Below are positions 22,625 through 29,694 of a stretch of 29,694 bases of DNA, in pieces. Position 1 is the stretch's first letter. Each line of letters begins with the position of its first letter. The notes beneath the pieces were generated by a model. It was not told the origin of the DNA. It made no database searches and worked only from the letters and a program-made list of their open reading frames with translations. The stretch is taken from NCBI GenBank assembly GCA_036825755.1, contig DAISXR010000040.1, positions 1 through 29,694 on the forward strand. The letters are read 5' to 3'. The stretch is from JAJFTV01 sp036825755 (lineage in GTDB: Bacteria; Chloroflexota; Anaerolineae; Anaerolineales; Anaerolineaceae). The translations under genes and the position numbers were made by a program.

Positions 22625-23919
22625 TAACAAATTCGGATGAAACACGACCTATTCGCGTTTCGGACCCTAATTCTACAACAGAAAGTCAATCAACAATTGA
22701 GGCTACTCGCTCAATGAAGGTACAGGAAGATCAATATTCGGTTGATAAAACCATGCCTGTCGTGATCAAAAGTGAACCATCTGCATTTCCTCCTGCTGAT
22801 GAACCGATGCAGCCAATGCAGGGAGCCGGTTCCGGCGGTGACGGCGGACAATTTGAGAACCCCGTTTTGGATCAGGATGAACCCAAAAAGAAGAAGACCG
22901 GCTGGCTGTTCATTTTGGGTGGTCTGTTCTTAATCATTTTGCTGGCTGGGATCGGTTCGTGGATAGGTTATCAAGCGGGTCTCAAACTTCGCATGACCAA
23001 CGAGTTCGACCAGATCGCTATGGCGGCTGTGACCCAGTATCAGTTGGGCATGGAAGACGAAAATGCAGGGCGATTGGATACAGCCCGTCAGCGATACGAA
23101 TATGTGGTTGAACTGGACCCCAACTTCCCCGGGATTCAGGACCGGTTGGCTGCGGTGATGCTGCACCAGGCCGAGACCAATGTGCCCACCATTGCACCCA
23201 CGCAGACCTCCATCCCGGTGACGCCCACTCCTGATATGCGCGGGATCGAAGAGAAATATAACGCCGCGGTTGCGTATATGCGTTCAAACGATTGGGAAAA
23301 CGCCATTTTCACCCTGGAGACAGTCCGCAAGGAAGATATCAACTATCGGACCGCGGATGTAGACGGTATGTTCTACATCGCACTGCGTTTCCGGGGCATT
23401 GATAAAATCTCCAGCGGGAATCTCGAGCTGGGTATCTATGACCTGACCCTGAGTGAGTTGTTTGCACCGCTGGATGGCTCTGCCGAAGGTTATCGCAATT
23501 GGGCTCGTTTTTACATCACCGGCGCCAGTTTCTGGGGTGTGGATTGGGCCAAAGTTGTTGAATTGTTTGGGGATGTCTATCCCTCTATGCCGAATATGAT
23601 CGACAGTTCAGGATACACGGCTTCGGAACGCTACCGCATCGCAACAGAAAAATACGCTGAACAACTGGTGAACGAAGGAAAATATTGCGAGGCTGTGGAA
23701 TATTATGAGATCAGCCTGTCCATTGCGAATAATGACCAGGTTGCTTCAGCCGCAGCCAAAGCCCAGAATCTCTGTGAAGGTCCAAAGGAGACTGAAGCGC
23801 CAACAGCCGAGGTCACTCCTCCTCCAGCTACTGAGGTCACACCTACCGATGCGCCTGTGGTGACAGACATACCCACCGAAGCGCCATCTGCTACGGAGCC
23901 ACCTGGAAGTGGTGGATAA
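22618..23919 (+). CDS. Single-pass membrane TPR protein with Thr/Pro-rich tail
   Basis: 433 residues. A polar N-terminal stretch (1-90) ends in a KKKK anchor, followed by one membrane helix (95-118, GWLFILGGLFLIILLAGIGSW). The rest is probably outside the cell. Residues about 128-165 and 210-380 are helical with tetratricopeptide-like pairs such as AVTQYQLGMEDENAGRLDTARQRYEYVVELDPNFPGIQDRLA and CEAVEYYEISLSIANNDQVASAAAKAQNLC. Short Thr/Pro linkers occur at about 187-202 and 386-433. The function is unknown; TPR arrays normally mediate protein contacts, here at the envelope. The ATG lies directly after a TATAAT box with no Shine-Dalgarno. A strong terminator follows 20 bp after the stop. Similar TM/TPR/Thr-Pro layouts recur in Anaerolineae, which supports lineage rather than function. 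Confidence 0.85.
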   Translation: MSITNSDETRPIRVSDPNSTTESQSTIEATRSMKVQEDQYSVDKTMPVVIKSEPSAFPPADEPMQPMQGAGSGGDGGQFENPVLDQDEPKKKKTGWLFILGGLFLIILLAGIGSWIGYQAGLKLRMTNEFDQIAMAAVTQYQLGMEDENAGRLDTARQRYEYVVELDPNFPGIQDRLAAVMLHQAETNVPTIAPTQTSIPVTPTPDMRGIEEKYNAAVAYMRSNDWENAIFTLETVRKEDINYRTADVDGMFYIALRFRGIDKISSGNLELGIYDLTLSELFAPLDGSAEGYRNWARFYITGASFWGVDWAKVVELFGDVYPSMPNMIDSSGYTASERYRIATEKYAEQLVNEGKYCEAVEYYEISLSIANNDQVASAAAKAQNLCEGPKETEAPTAEVTPPPATEVTPTDAPVVTDIPTEAPSATEPPGSGG

Positions 23920-23939
23920 AGTTAATAAGATTGGAATTC

Positions 23940-23971
23940 ACACCGGATTGATCTCAATCCGGTGTTTTTTT
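23940..23971 (+). terminator. Intrinsic terminator after the TPR protein gene
   Basis: An 11-bp perfect stem (23940-23950 with 23955-23965) around a 4-nt loop (ATCT) runs into seven T (23965-23971). The stop codon of the convergent GT-C gene (23954-23956) lies in the loop and 3' arm. Confidence 0.92.
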
Positions 23972-25462
23972 GCTCACTGCCAGGGTGTACGGTGAAGAAG
24001 GATTATAGTAAATAACGGTGCGATCCGGAAAAGCATCCATCACAAGCCGGTTTTGTTCAGGACCGCGGTCGAAGATGAAGATGAAGGGCGTATTCAGAAT
24101 AGGACTGCTGAGATCCAGCAGCGCCCCGTACTCCAGCCAGTAATTCTCAGGATGCACAATCACCAGCGCAGGCGTTAGGGATTGCGCAGTATCTGATCGA
24201 AACGGGAGAAGCTGGCTGCCCTCAATGCCGTACAGACCGCGCATACTTTCGGTGCGTTGAGGTAGATAAAAGATCAGATTGCCAGCCAGTAAGGTCAAAA
24301 GCACAAAACTGGTAGACACAAACCGAAGGCGTTGACGCGGAAATTTCGATTCAACCCGGCGAGGTATCCCGGCCAGCCAGGTGATACCAGCCGCCGAAAG
24401 CATGGTCAGACTGATGAGGCCTTCATAGTAATAGCGTGGGCCAAAGGTCCATGCGCCAATCCAGTAAAGCATATAAGCCAGTACCAGTGAGAAAAACACC
24501 CCTGCAACCGGCCAGGCATTGGGCCTTTTTGCCAGGACGATTAAACCGAACGGCAGAAAGATCCAGGAAAAATAAGTCCAGCCGAATAAATCATAGTTAC
24601 CTACCTGCAGGCTAAATCTGGTATTCACCAGGGCATATTTAAGCTGATGACCATCCGGGTGCAGACCGATACCGGGACCAAAACCCACCCGATCATACGG
24701 CCAGTATAGCGTATAGGGATTAGTTAATGGATTACCGGTGACACGGTACTGCCACAGAAAATAGAGACTGCCCACCAGCAGCGCAGCGGCGCCAATACCG
24801 ATCACAGCCCAGCGCTGCTGGGCAGAGCCTTTGATCAGCATATAAATGCCATGGATGAAAAATGGAAAACAGATCCCCACCGCCGTCAGCGGGCGGGTGA
24901 GAATGAGTAAACCCATTGAAAGGGCGGCGGTGGCGCCCGTCAACCATTTGGGTAAGGGGTTGGCCTGGTTGAGCGTATCATGCCACCCGTGTGCAAACGT
25001 CACCACCAGCAAAAGCGACCATGGATGCGCCAGCAGTGTACCCGAATTTATCAGGAAAAAGGGGGAGACGACTGTCAGAACGGTGGCTATTAAACCGGTA
25101 AGCGGGTTGAACAACTTTTTGATCAACAGATAGGCCAGCCAGATATACAGAGCCGAGAAAAATGGGTTGACATAATCTCGCACACCCAGCCGGATGCCTA
25201 AAGAGAGGGCTGCCGGCCACCCAGGAGGATATTTGCCAAACCGGATTCCATTCAGATCAATAACAAATGGCTCCAGAAAACACTCCGGGCAGATCGGGCT
25301 TTGGATGGCAATCTTGCCGGCCGCGGCCAGGCGCGCCTGCCAGACATAGGTTATCTCGTCTTCGATATGGGGAATCCCTTCATAGACATTGATCGAGAAG
25401 TACGAAGCTGCGAAAAACGTGGCAATTGCCAGGAACAATGCGATCCGGTCGAAGATTTTCAT
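23954..25462 (-). CDS. GT-C fold membrane glycosyltransferase (ArnT/PMT type)
   Basis: 502 residues from the ATG at 25462; the open frame reaches 25621, but that part overlaps rimO and is basic, low-quality protein. About ten or more hydrophobic segments span the protein. The first (7-27) is followed by HIEDEITYVWQARL, whose acidic group (Glu34-Asp35-Glu36) matches the essential acid of GT39/GT83 enzymes that use polyprenyl-phosphate sugars. RFGKYPPGWPAALSLG is also family-like. The C-terminal 130 residues are mainly outside the membrane. It would transfer a sugar to lipid, protein or polymer on the outer face. The donor and acceptor are unknown. It lies 64 bp after rimO with no good ribosome site, and may have its own weak TACAAT box at about 25471-25476. 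Confidence 0.85.
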   Translation of the reverse strand: MKIFDRIALFLAIATFFAASYFSINVYEGIPHIEDEITYVWQARLAAAGKIAIQSPICPECFLEPFVIDLNGIRFGKYPPGWPAALSLGIRLGVRDYVNPFFSALYIWLAYLLIKKLFNPLTGLIATVLTVVSPFFLINSGTLLAHPWSLLLVVTFAHGWHDTLNQANPLPKWLTGATAALSMGLLILTRPLTAVGICFPFFIHGIYMLIKGSAQQRWAVIGIGAAALLVGSLYFLWQYRVTGNPLTNPYTLYWPYDRVGFGPGIGLHPDGHQLKYALVNTRFSLQVGNYDLFGWTYFSWIFLPFGLIVLAKRPNAWPVAGVFFSLVLAYMLYWIGAWTFGPRYYYEGLISLTMLSAAGITWLAGIPRRVESKFPRQRLRFVSTSFVLLTLLAGNLIFYLPQRTESMRGLYGIEGSQLLPFRSDTAQSLTPALVIVHPENYWLEYGALLDLSSPILNTPFIFIFDRGPEQNRLVMDAFPDRTVIYYNPSSPYTLAVSKKTPD

Positions 25463-25526
25463 ATAAATGTATTGTAATGATGAATCCCGTTTTTGCCTTG
25501 CGGGCTTTATGCGAAATGGGATATTT

Positions 25527-26885
25527 TTATTTGGATGATTTCCGTTTGGGTGTTTCCACGCTGGCCAGTAAATCATGCACCATTGCACGCGTGACTTTAA
25601 CCGGAACAATCTCTCCCTCATTCAGGCTCTGATCAATAAACACCAGACCATCAATCTCCGGGGCATCACGGTAGCTTCTTCCCACAGAGATACCGTCTCC
25701 GATGCCTTCGATCAGGACAGGCAGCGTCTTGCCTACCATCTGCTGGTTTCGAGCCTCAGAGATCTGCTCCTGTTGCAACATCAGCCGTTCCAACCGTTCT
25801 GCCTTGACATTTTCCGGGATCGGATCGCCCAACGACTCACCGGGTGTACCCGGTTCAAACGAGTAGGTGAAGGCTCCCACATGATCCAGTTGAACCTCGC
25901 GCAGGAAATCCAACAGAACCTGGAACTTCTCCTCGGTTTCACCTGGGTAGCCCACGATGAACGTGGAACGCAAAGCGATGCCTGGGATGCGGTTGCGCAG
26001 CACCTGAAGGGTGGAGTACACCCAATCCATGTTCACCGGGCGATGCATGGCTCGTAATATGTCAGGATCAGCGTGCTGCAAAGGGATATCGATGTACGGC
26101 AGGATCTGTTTCGACTCTGCCATCAAATCGATCAGCCTCGGTGAAACGCTACCAGGAAAGGCATACAGGATACGGATCCAGGGAACATCTGGTACAACGG
26201 GGAGCAGTTTCTCCAACAACAGAGATAATCCATCCGTCATACCCAGATCCAGACCATACCCGGTGCTGTCCTGGGCGATCAGATTGATTTCCTGTACCCC
26301 CTGTTCCTGCAGCAACAGGGCATCTTCCACAATTTTTTCGATGGGGCGGCTTTGCTGCGGCCCTTTGATCACCGGGATGGCGCAAAAAGCGCAGCGATGG
26401 CGGCAGCCATCGGCTATCTTGAGATAGGCGCTGGCTCCCTGGATGGCAACTCTGGGAACATCGCCGGTCTGGTCTTCATCGATAAACTGATTTGGGAAAT
26501 GGACATAAGGTCCCTCACCGGCAGAGAGCGCGCGGATCTTCTGAATGACGCGCAGGATATCCATCCAGCGTCGGGTGCCGAACACACCGTCAATACCGGA
26601 ATTCTGTGAAAGCAGGCCTTCCTTCAACCGTTCTGAGAGGCATCCGGCTGCGATCAAATACTGATTTTTACGCTTGCCTTCGGCAAGTTGCTGGAGCAGG
26701 TGCAGGCTTTCGTCCTGGGCGGGGCGGATAAACCCGCAAGTGTTGACGATGATGAATTGAGCCTGATCCGGTTCATCCAGCCGACGATATCCGGCTCGAG
26801 CCATAATCAGCGACATAGATTCACTATCGACCGTGTTTTTTGCGCATCCCAAAGAAAGGATATGGTAAGAGTTTTTTATGACCAT
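25527..26885 (-). CDS. rimO: Ribosomal protein S12 methylthiotransferase RimO
   Basis: 452 residues, full length. RimO is a radical-SAM enzyme with two iron-sulfur clusters that adds a methylthio group to the conserved Asp of ribosomal protein S12. The N-terminal MTTase domain has Cys14 (SLGCAKNTVDSE), Cys50 (VNTCGFI) and Cys82 (AAGCLSER). The radical-SAM cluster is DGCRHRCAFCAIP with Cys161, Cys165 and Cys168. A TRAM domain fills about 385-445. SLGCAKN and the C-x3-C-x2-C order favour RimO over MiaB. Its ATG shares one base with the TAA stop of the rodZ-like gene (TAATG at 26883-26887), so translation should be coupled. The GT-C gene follows. Confidence 0.95.
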   Translation of the reverse strand: MVIKNSYHILSLGCAKNTVDSESMSLIMARAGYRRLDEPDQAQFIIVNTCGFIRPAQDESLHLLQQLAEGKRKNQYLIAAGCLSERLKEGLLSQNSGIDGVFGTRRWMDILRVIQKIRALSAGEGPYVHFPNQFIDEDQTGDVPRVAIQGASAYLKIADGCRHRCAFCAIPVIKGPQQSRPIEKIVEDALLLQEQGVQEINLIAQDSTGYGLDLGMTDGLSLLLEKLLPVVPDVPWIRILYAFPGSVSPRLIDLMAESKQILPYIDIPLQHADPDILRAMHRPVNMDWVYSTLQVLRNRIPGIALRSTFIVGYPGETEEKFQVLLDFLREVQLDHVGAFTYSFEPGTPGESLGDPIPENVKAERLERLMLQQEQISEARNQQMVGKTLPVLIEGIGDGISVGRSYRDAPEIDGLVFIDQSLNEGEIVPVKVTRAMVHDLLASVETPKRKSSK

Positions 26886-28435
26886 TATGGGATATAAGGA
26901 GTAACTGTAGGAGTAGGTGTGTTCGTGGGCATCTGCAGCGTCATTGTGGGCGCAAATGTACCGGTGGGTGAAGGTGTGAAGAGCGGAGTGGGGGTCATCA
27001 CAGCGCCGCCTTTGAAGATTAGATTGACTACCTGGCCAAAAGAACCGATGATCCCCATATCGGTCTGGTTGTAAGTGATTTGAAGAGCAGCCGCATTTCC
27101 GGCAATCAACTCAATGGACTCGGCCGCGGAGTATGGATAAACATCACCTGGCTGAGAACGGCCTTCAAACGCGATTTCGTTATCTACAATGACTTTGAGA
27201 TAGGTACGCTGCTGAATGACGATGTTGAGCTGAATGGGCGCATTCTCATCAAAAACAACAGCGGGCGTTGTTTGCGTGCCGTCCACCAAACCCTCAGAGA
27301 GAGCTTCGGTTTCCTCGAAGTCCGTTGCCTGGGTTTCTTCCGTTGTCGCGTTGGCCGAATTGGCTGCATTCAAATCGATGGTAGAGACGACCAGCTGTGT
27401 GGCTTCTGTCGCTGTTTCGGGCATGGGGCTCGTAGTGCTCACCAGTACATCCGAGATACCCGGGATGGTAGCGTTGGCTTGTGAATTCCGGCTGGCAATC
27501 ACCCGGCCGGTGGTCCAGATGGCAAATGCCACCAGGAAGATGATCACAAAAGAACCAATCAACAGATCGGGGGTCAACAGCTTACCCGACAGTGACTTTC
27601 TAGTGGGTCCTCCCGCAGCGGGATTTCCAGTGGCAGGTCTTCCTGAAGCGAGTCTTCCCGTCCCAGATTGGGCTGACTTCTTTGCCGATAGTCCACCTGA
27701 GCGAGCCGTTGGTTGTTCCAGGGCAAGCTTTTCTTCTCGTTGAGCCTGCAGCCCTTCGGCGTATTCGAGCATCAATTCATCCGAGTTGATATCCAGGAAC
27801 TGAGCATAATTTTCAATCATTCCCTTGGCCTGTACGGGTGAGGGAAGATCCTGAAAACGGCCCTCTTCAATAGCCTGCAGGTAAAAATGGCGTATGTGGG
27901 TGTACTGTTCAATATCGTTGAGTGAAAGCCCCAAAATCTCACGCTGGTTACGTAACGTGGAGCTGACGACGGAAAAGTGTGCCGCAGATTGGCTGTTTTC
28001 GGAATTGGGAGAAATTGCTCTCAACCCAGAAACTACCGGTTGTTCCGGTTTTTCGATGATTTCCGGGATATCCTCACTCAACGCAGGCGGTTCAACCTCA
28101 ATTTCCGGTTGAGGACCTGCTTCGGTTGAAGGGAAATTGACTTCAGGCCGATCAGGTTCTATTACAGCCATCGGTTGAGGTTGGACAGGTTCATCAGGCA
28201 CCAGGGAACGGGTTTCCCAATTTTTTAATAGCGGAGTTGGATCCAGTTCCAAAAACTCAGCATAAGCGCGCAGAAAGCCCCGACCCTGAACAGAAGAGGG
28301 GAGTAGATCATAGTGATCGTTTTCCAGCGCTTCAAGGTATTTATATCGAATATGTGTACTCCCGGCAGCATCGTCGAGAGACAATTTTCGATCCAGTCTT
28401 TGATTTTTCAATATTTCGCCGATCGATTTGGGCAT
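26885..28435 (-). CDS. rodZ: RodZ-like protein with two HTH domains
   Basis: 516 residues from the ATG at 28435; an ATG at 28441 is also possible, and the longer open frame upstream is not protein-like and covers the promoter. Order: first HTH_25 domain (about 1-70, SIGEILKNQRLDRKLSLDDAAGSTHI...FLRAYAEFL), an acidic Pro-rich linker, a second HTH domain (about 155-225, STLRNQREILGLSLNDIEQYTHI...MIENYAQFL), a Ser/Gly linker, one membrane helix (290-312), a Thr/Glu-rich stalk, a DUF4115 domain (about 400-475) and a Thr/Pro tail. RodZ links MreB to the cell wall machinery. Most RodZ proteins have one HTH, so the duplication is notable. The mRNA seems leaderless. It is coupled to rimO through TAATG. 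Confidence 0.85.
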   Translation of the reverse strand: MPKSIGEILKNQRLDRKLSLDDAAGSTHIRYKYLEALENDHYDLLPSSVQGRGFLRAYAEFLELDPTPLLKNWETRSLVPDEPVQPQPMAVIEPDRPEVNFPSTEAGPQPEIEVEPPALSEDIPEIIEKPEQPVVSGLRAISPNSENSQSAAHFSVVSSTLRNQREILGLSLNDIEQYTHIRHFYLQAIEEGRFQDLPSPVQAKGMIENYAQFLDINSDELMLEYAEGLQAQREEKLALEQPTARSGGLSAKKSAQSGTGRLASGRPATGNPAAGGPTRKSLSGKLLTPDLLIGSFVIIFLVAFAIWTTGRVIASRNSQANATIPGISDVLVSTTSPMPETATEATQLVVSTIDLNAANSANATTEETQATDFEETEALSEGLVDGTQTTPAVVFDENAPIQLNIVIQQRTYLKVIVDNEIAFEGRSQPGDVYPYSAAESIELIAGNAAALQITYNQTDMGIIGSFGQVVNLIFKGGAVMTPTPLFTPSPTGTFAPTMTLQMPTNTPTPTVTPYIP

Positions 28436-28441
28436 TTGCAT

Positions 28442-28474
28442 ATTATAAAGGAAATTCCATATCCTGTTTGTCAA
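28442..28474 (-). promoter_or_regulatory. Promoter of the rodZ-rimO operon, apparently leaderless
   Basis: On the minus strand TTGACA lies at 28474-28469 and TATAAT at 28447-28442, with a 21-bp spacer. Transcription would begin about 6-7 nt after TATAAT, at the ATG at 28435. There is no Shine-Dalgarno. The layout copies that of the TPR gene promoter. Confidence 0.55.
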
Positions 28475-28508
28475 GCCGGTAGATTGAGGATGCCGCAGTT
28501 GAGAATCA

Positions 28509-28537
28509 AAAACCGGGCCGTATGAAGGCCCGGTTTT
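28509..28537 (-). terminator. Intrinsic terminator after rplI
   Basis: A perfect 11-bp GC-rich stem (28509-28519 with 28527-28537) around a 7-nt loop. On the minus strand it ends in TTTTTGATT, directly downstream of rplI. It separates rplI from the rodZ promoter. Confidence 0.88.
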
Positions 28538-28574
28538 CTGTAATGTAAACGATATTACGTGGGGAGGAAGGCTG

Positions 28575-29123
28575 TTACTCAGCGGCCTCTTCTGAAGGGG
28601 TCTCGGTTGAAGCGGTTTCCTCAGCGGGTACCGGTTCTTCAGCGATGACCTCAGTGACCGGCTGGCTCTTGGAACCTTCACCTTCACGGGTGACCAGAAT
28701 GGTCACTTCGGGGTTCAAGTCAACAGTCAGGTGAACGATCGCTTTATGCTCGCCCAGGGTGCGGATCGGTTGGACATCGATCATGCGGCGGTTGATCTCG
28801 GTACCCACTTTACGGGAAAGTGAATCGGCGATCATCTGGGTGGTGATGGAACCGTACAGTTTGCCAGTCTCGCCAGCTTTGCTTTGATAGTGCAGATTCA
28901 TGCCGGTGATTTTTTCAGCGATCCAGCCCATTTCTTTGTTGAGCAGGGCGCGGCGTTCATTGGCAATCTCGCGGATATGCTGTGCCTGGTTTTGAGCACC
29001 AACGGTGGCCAGAATGGCCAGGCCCTGGGGGATCAAATAGTTGCGGCCATAACCATCAGCAACTTTTTTTATGTCACCCGCGCGGCCTAATTTATGGACA
29101 TCTTTAATCAGCAGAACTTTCAT
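28575..29123 (-). CDS. rplI: 50S ribosomal protein L9 with acidic C-terminal tail
   Basis: 182 residues; usual bacterial L9 is about 150. It binds 23S rRNA near the base of the L1 stalk and helps keep reading frame. The N-terminal domain carries the full signature: KLGRAGDIKKVADGYGRNYLIPQGLAILAT at 11-40. A connecting helix (about 45-75) and the C-terminal domain (about 80-148, KLYGSITTQMIADSL...LGEHKAIVHLTVDLNPEVTILV) follow. Residues 150-182 are an added Glu/Pro/Thr-rich tail (about 11 acidic residues, one Lys). AAAGGG lies upstream of the ATG. It is alone here, without the usual rpsF-ssb-rpsR neighbours, and is closed by its own terminator. Confidence 0.95.
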   Translation of the reverse strand: MKVLLIKDVHKLGRAGDIKKVADGYGRNYLIPQGLAILATVGAQNQAQHIREIANERRALLNKEMGWIAEKITGMNLHYQSKAGETGKLYGSITTQMIADSLSRKVGTEINRRMIDVQPIRTLGEHKAIVHLTVDLNPEVTILVTREGEGSKSQPVTEVIAEEPVPAEETASTETPSEEAAE

Positions 29124-29432
29124 CTCAAGCCCTTTCGTGGGACGAATTCCAGATGTGAAGGGTACAACACTCTGGTGGCAGCAATTCTACCATAGAAGCG
29201 AATGAATATCATCTTAAACAGGTTATGTATGTCAGAAGTCTGATGCGATGGAAATTACTGTATCAATTGTCTGTTTGCGGGTAATATAATGGGGTTGAAA
29301 TAGGAAAATAACCTCTCGACAGGCCTGCAGGTAACCGGCTGACCGAATCTGGAAAAACCGGAACGGTGATCCCATAAAAGCCCAGCTTTCAGGCAGATCA
29401 ACAGAATAAATACACGGGACGATAGATACCAA
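29124..29432. other. Intergenic region between divergent rplI and the mutase gene
   Basis: This stretch must hold promoters for both genes. A TATAAT at 29285-29290 (+) is the only good -10 match, but no -35 box lies at the proper distance. On the minus strand a TAGAAT box about 65 bp upstream of rplI is a weak candidate. No RNA gene, riboswitch or coding sequence is supported. Confidence 0.5.
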
Positions 29433-29694
29433 ATGGAAAAAATTCAAACTTCAGATTTTTCGACAGAAAAAGCACGCTGGGAAGAAGAGGTACTTCAACC
29501 GGTGACCCGGAAATTCCCGGAACGCAAACCGGAATTTACCACTTCCTCCGGCATTCCTCTGCCTGAAATTAATGACATCATTGACCATGATTATTTATCC
29601 GAATTGGGTTTCCCTGGTGAGTACCCGTTTACACGTGGTATCCAGCCCACCATGTACCGCGGGCGCTTCTGGACCATGCGCCAGTATGCCGGTT
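29433..29694 (+). CDS. Methylmalonyl-CoA mutase large subunit, partial (N-terminus)
   Basis: Only the first 87 codons are in the window; the gene runs off the right edge. The visible product starts MEKIQTSDFSTEKARWEEEVLQ and contains TTSSGIPLPEINDIIDHDYLSELGFPGEYPFTRGIQPTMYRGRFWTMRQYAG. The end of this stretch (YPFTRGIQPTMYRGRFWTMRQYAG, about residues 64-87) is the highly conserved start of the substrate-binding barrel in methylmalonyl-CoA mutase and related acyl-CoA mutases such as isobutyryl-CoA or ethylmalonyl-CoA mutase. These B12 enzymes interconvert branched and linear acyl-CoA. The B12-binding domain may be on a separate gene in such lineages; that cannot be seen here. The ribosome site is weak (GGGACGA). 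Which acyl-CoA it uses depends on residues outside the window. Confidence 0.88.
   Translation, partial: MEKIQTSDFSTEKARWEEEVLQPVTRKFPERKPEFTTSSGIPLPEINDIIDHDYLSELGFPGEYPFTRGIQPTMYRGRFWTMRQYAG

Noticed and set aside
25463..25621. N-terminal extension of the GT-C protein
   Set aside because: It overlaps rimO and contains no hydrophobic signal; the membrane protein starts naturally at the ATG at 25462.
28436..28687. N-terminal extension of the RodZ-like protein to 600 residues
   Set aside because: The extra 84 codons are basic and low in complexity, lie over the promoter and terminator, and precede a start that fits the family exactly.
29124..29432. Cobalamin riboswitch upstream of the B12-dependent mutase gene
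   Set aside because: Looked for because the enzyme uses B12, but no B12-box-like sequence or fitting set of stems is visible, and such riboswitches usually control B12 synthesis or uptake.

Overview
This window looks like a contig from a Chloroflexota genome, most probably class Anaerolineae. The grounds are the gene set and style rather than a marker gene: membrane Ser/Thr kinases with extracellular PD40 propellers, Thr/Pro-rich surface linkers and lipoproteins, a RodZ-like protein with two HTH domains, FemAB-type transferases next to exopolysaccharide genes, and moderate GC. A run of exactly 100 N (2157-2256) inside a tandem repeat shows it is a draft scaffold, so linkage across 2157-2256 is not proven.

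Layout. Left edge, minus strand: a fused ftcD (414-1961) followed by a lipoprotein gene cut by the window edge. Then a 423-base intergenic region with a 17-bp tandem repeat and the N gap. Next, an SRAP DNA-protein crosslink gene (+) converges on an alpha/beta hydrolase (-). A + strand trio follows: M19 dipeptidase, M55 D-aminopeptidase DppA and RidA, closed by a hairpin at 6399-6442. Then comes a tight + strand envelope operon (6582-12991): ExoA-like glycosyltransferase, polyprenyl-phosphate sugar transferase, FlaA1/CapD-type NDP-sugar 4,6-dehydratase and two FemAB-like transferases. It meets, 7 bp tail to tail, a minus-strand pair of paralogous receptor kinases (12999-17323).

A tRNA-Glu(UUC) with a clear promoter (17538-17609) is followed by a BBE-type flavoprotein (-). 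After a 324-base intergenic region comes a minus-strand unit transcribed rsmI-like, btpA/sgcQ-like, FGGY kinase, closed by a hairpin at 19416-19440. An overlapping divergent promoter region separates rsmI from a membrane TPR protein (+). The right end, minus strand, is rplI, then the rodZ-like gene, rimO and a GT-C glycosyltransferase. The last 262 bases begin a methylmalonyl-CoA mutase large-subunit gene (+).

How the genes may work together (inference): the envelope operon builds and modifies surface polysaccharide or peptidoglycan, the kinases sense extracellular ligands beside it, and the dipeptidase/DppA/RidA set recycles D-amino-acid peptides and detoxifies imines. BtpA plus FGGY kinase looks like a small carbohydrate-processing unit of unknown substrate. 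No CRISPR array, transposase, integrase, phage or toxin-antitoxin gene was found. The least explained items are the repeat array, the twin kinases with a conserved cysteine pair, the BtpA-FGGY coupling, the divergent RsmI paralog and the apparently leaderless promoters.
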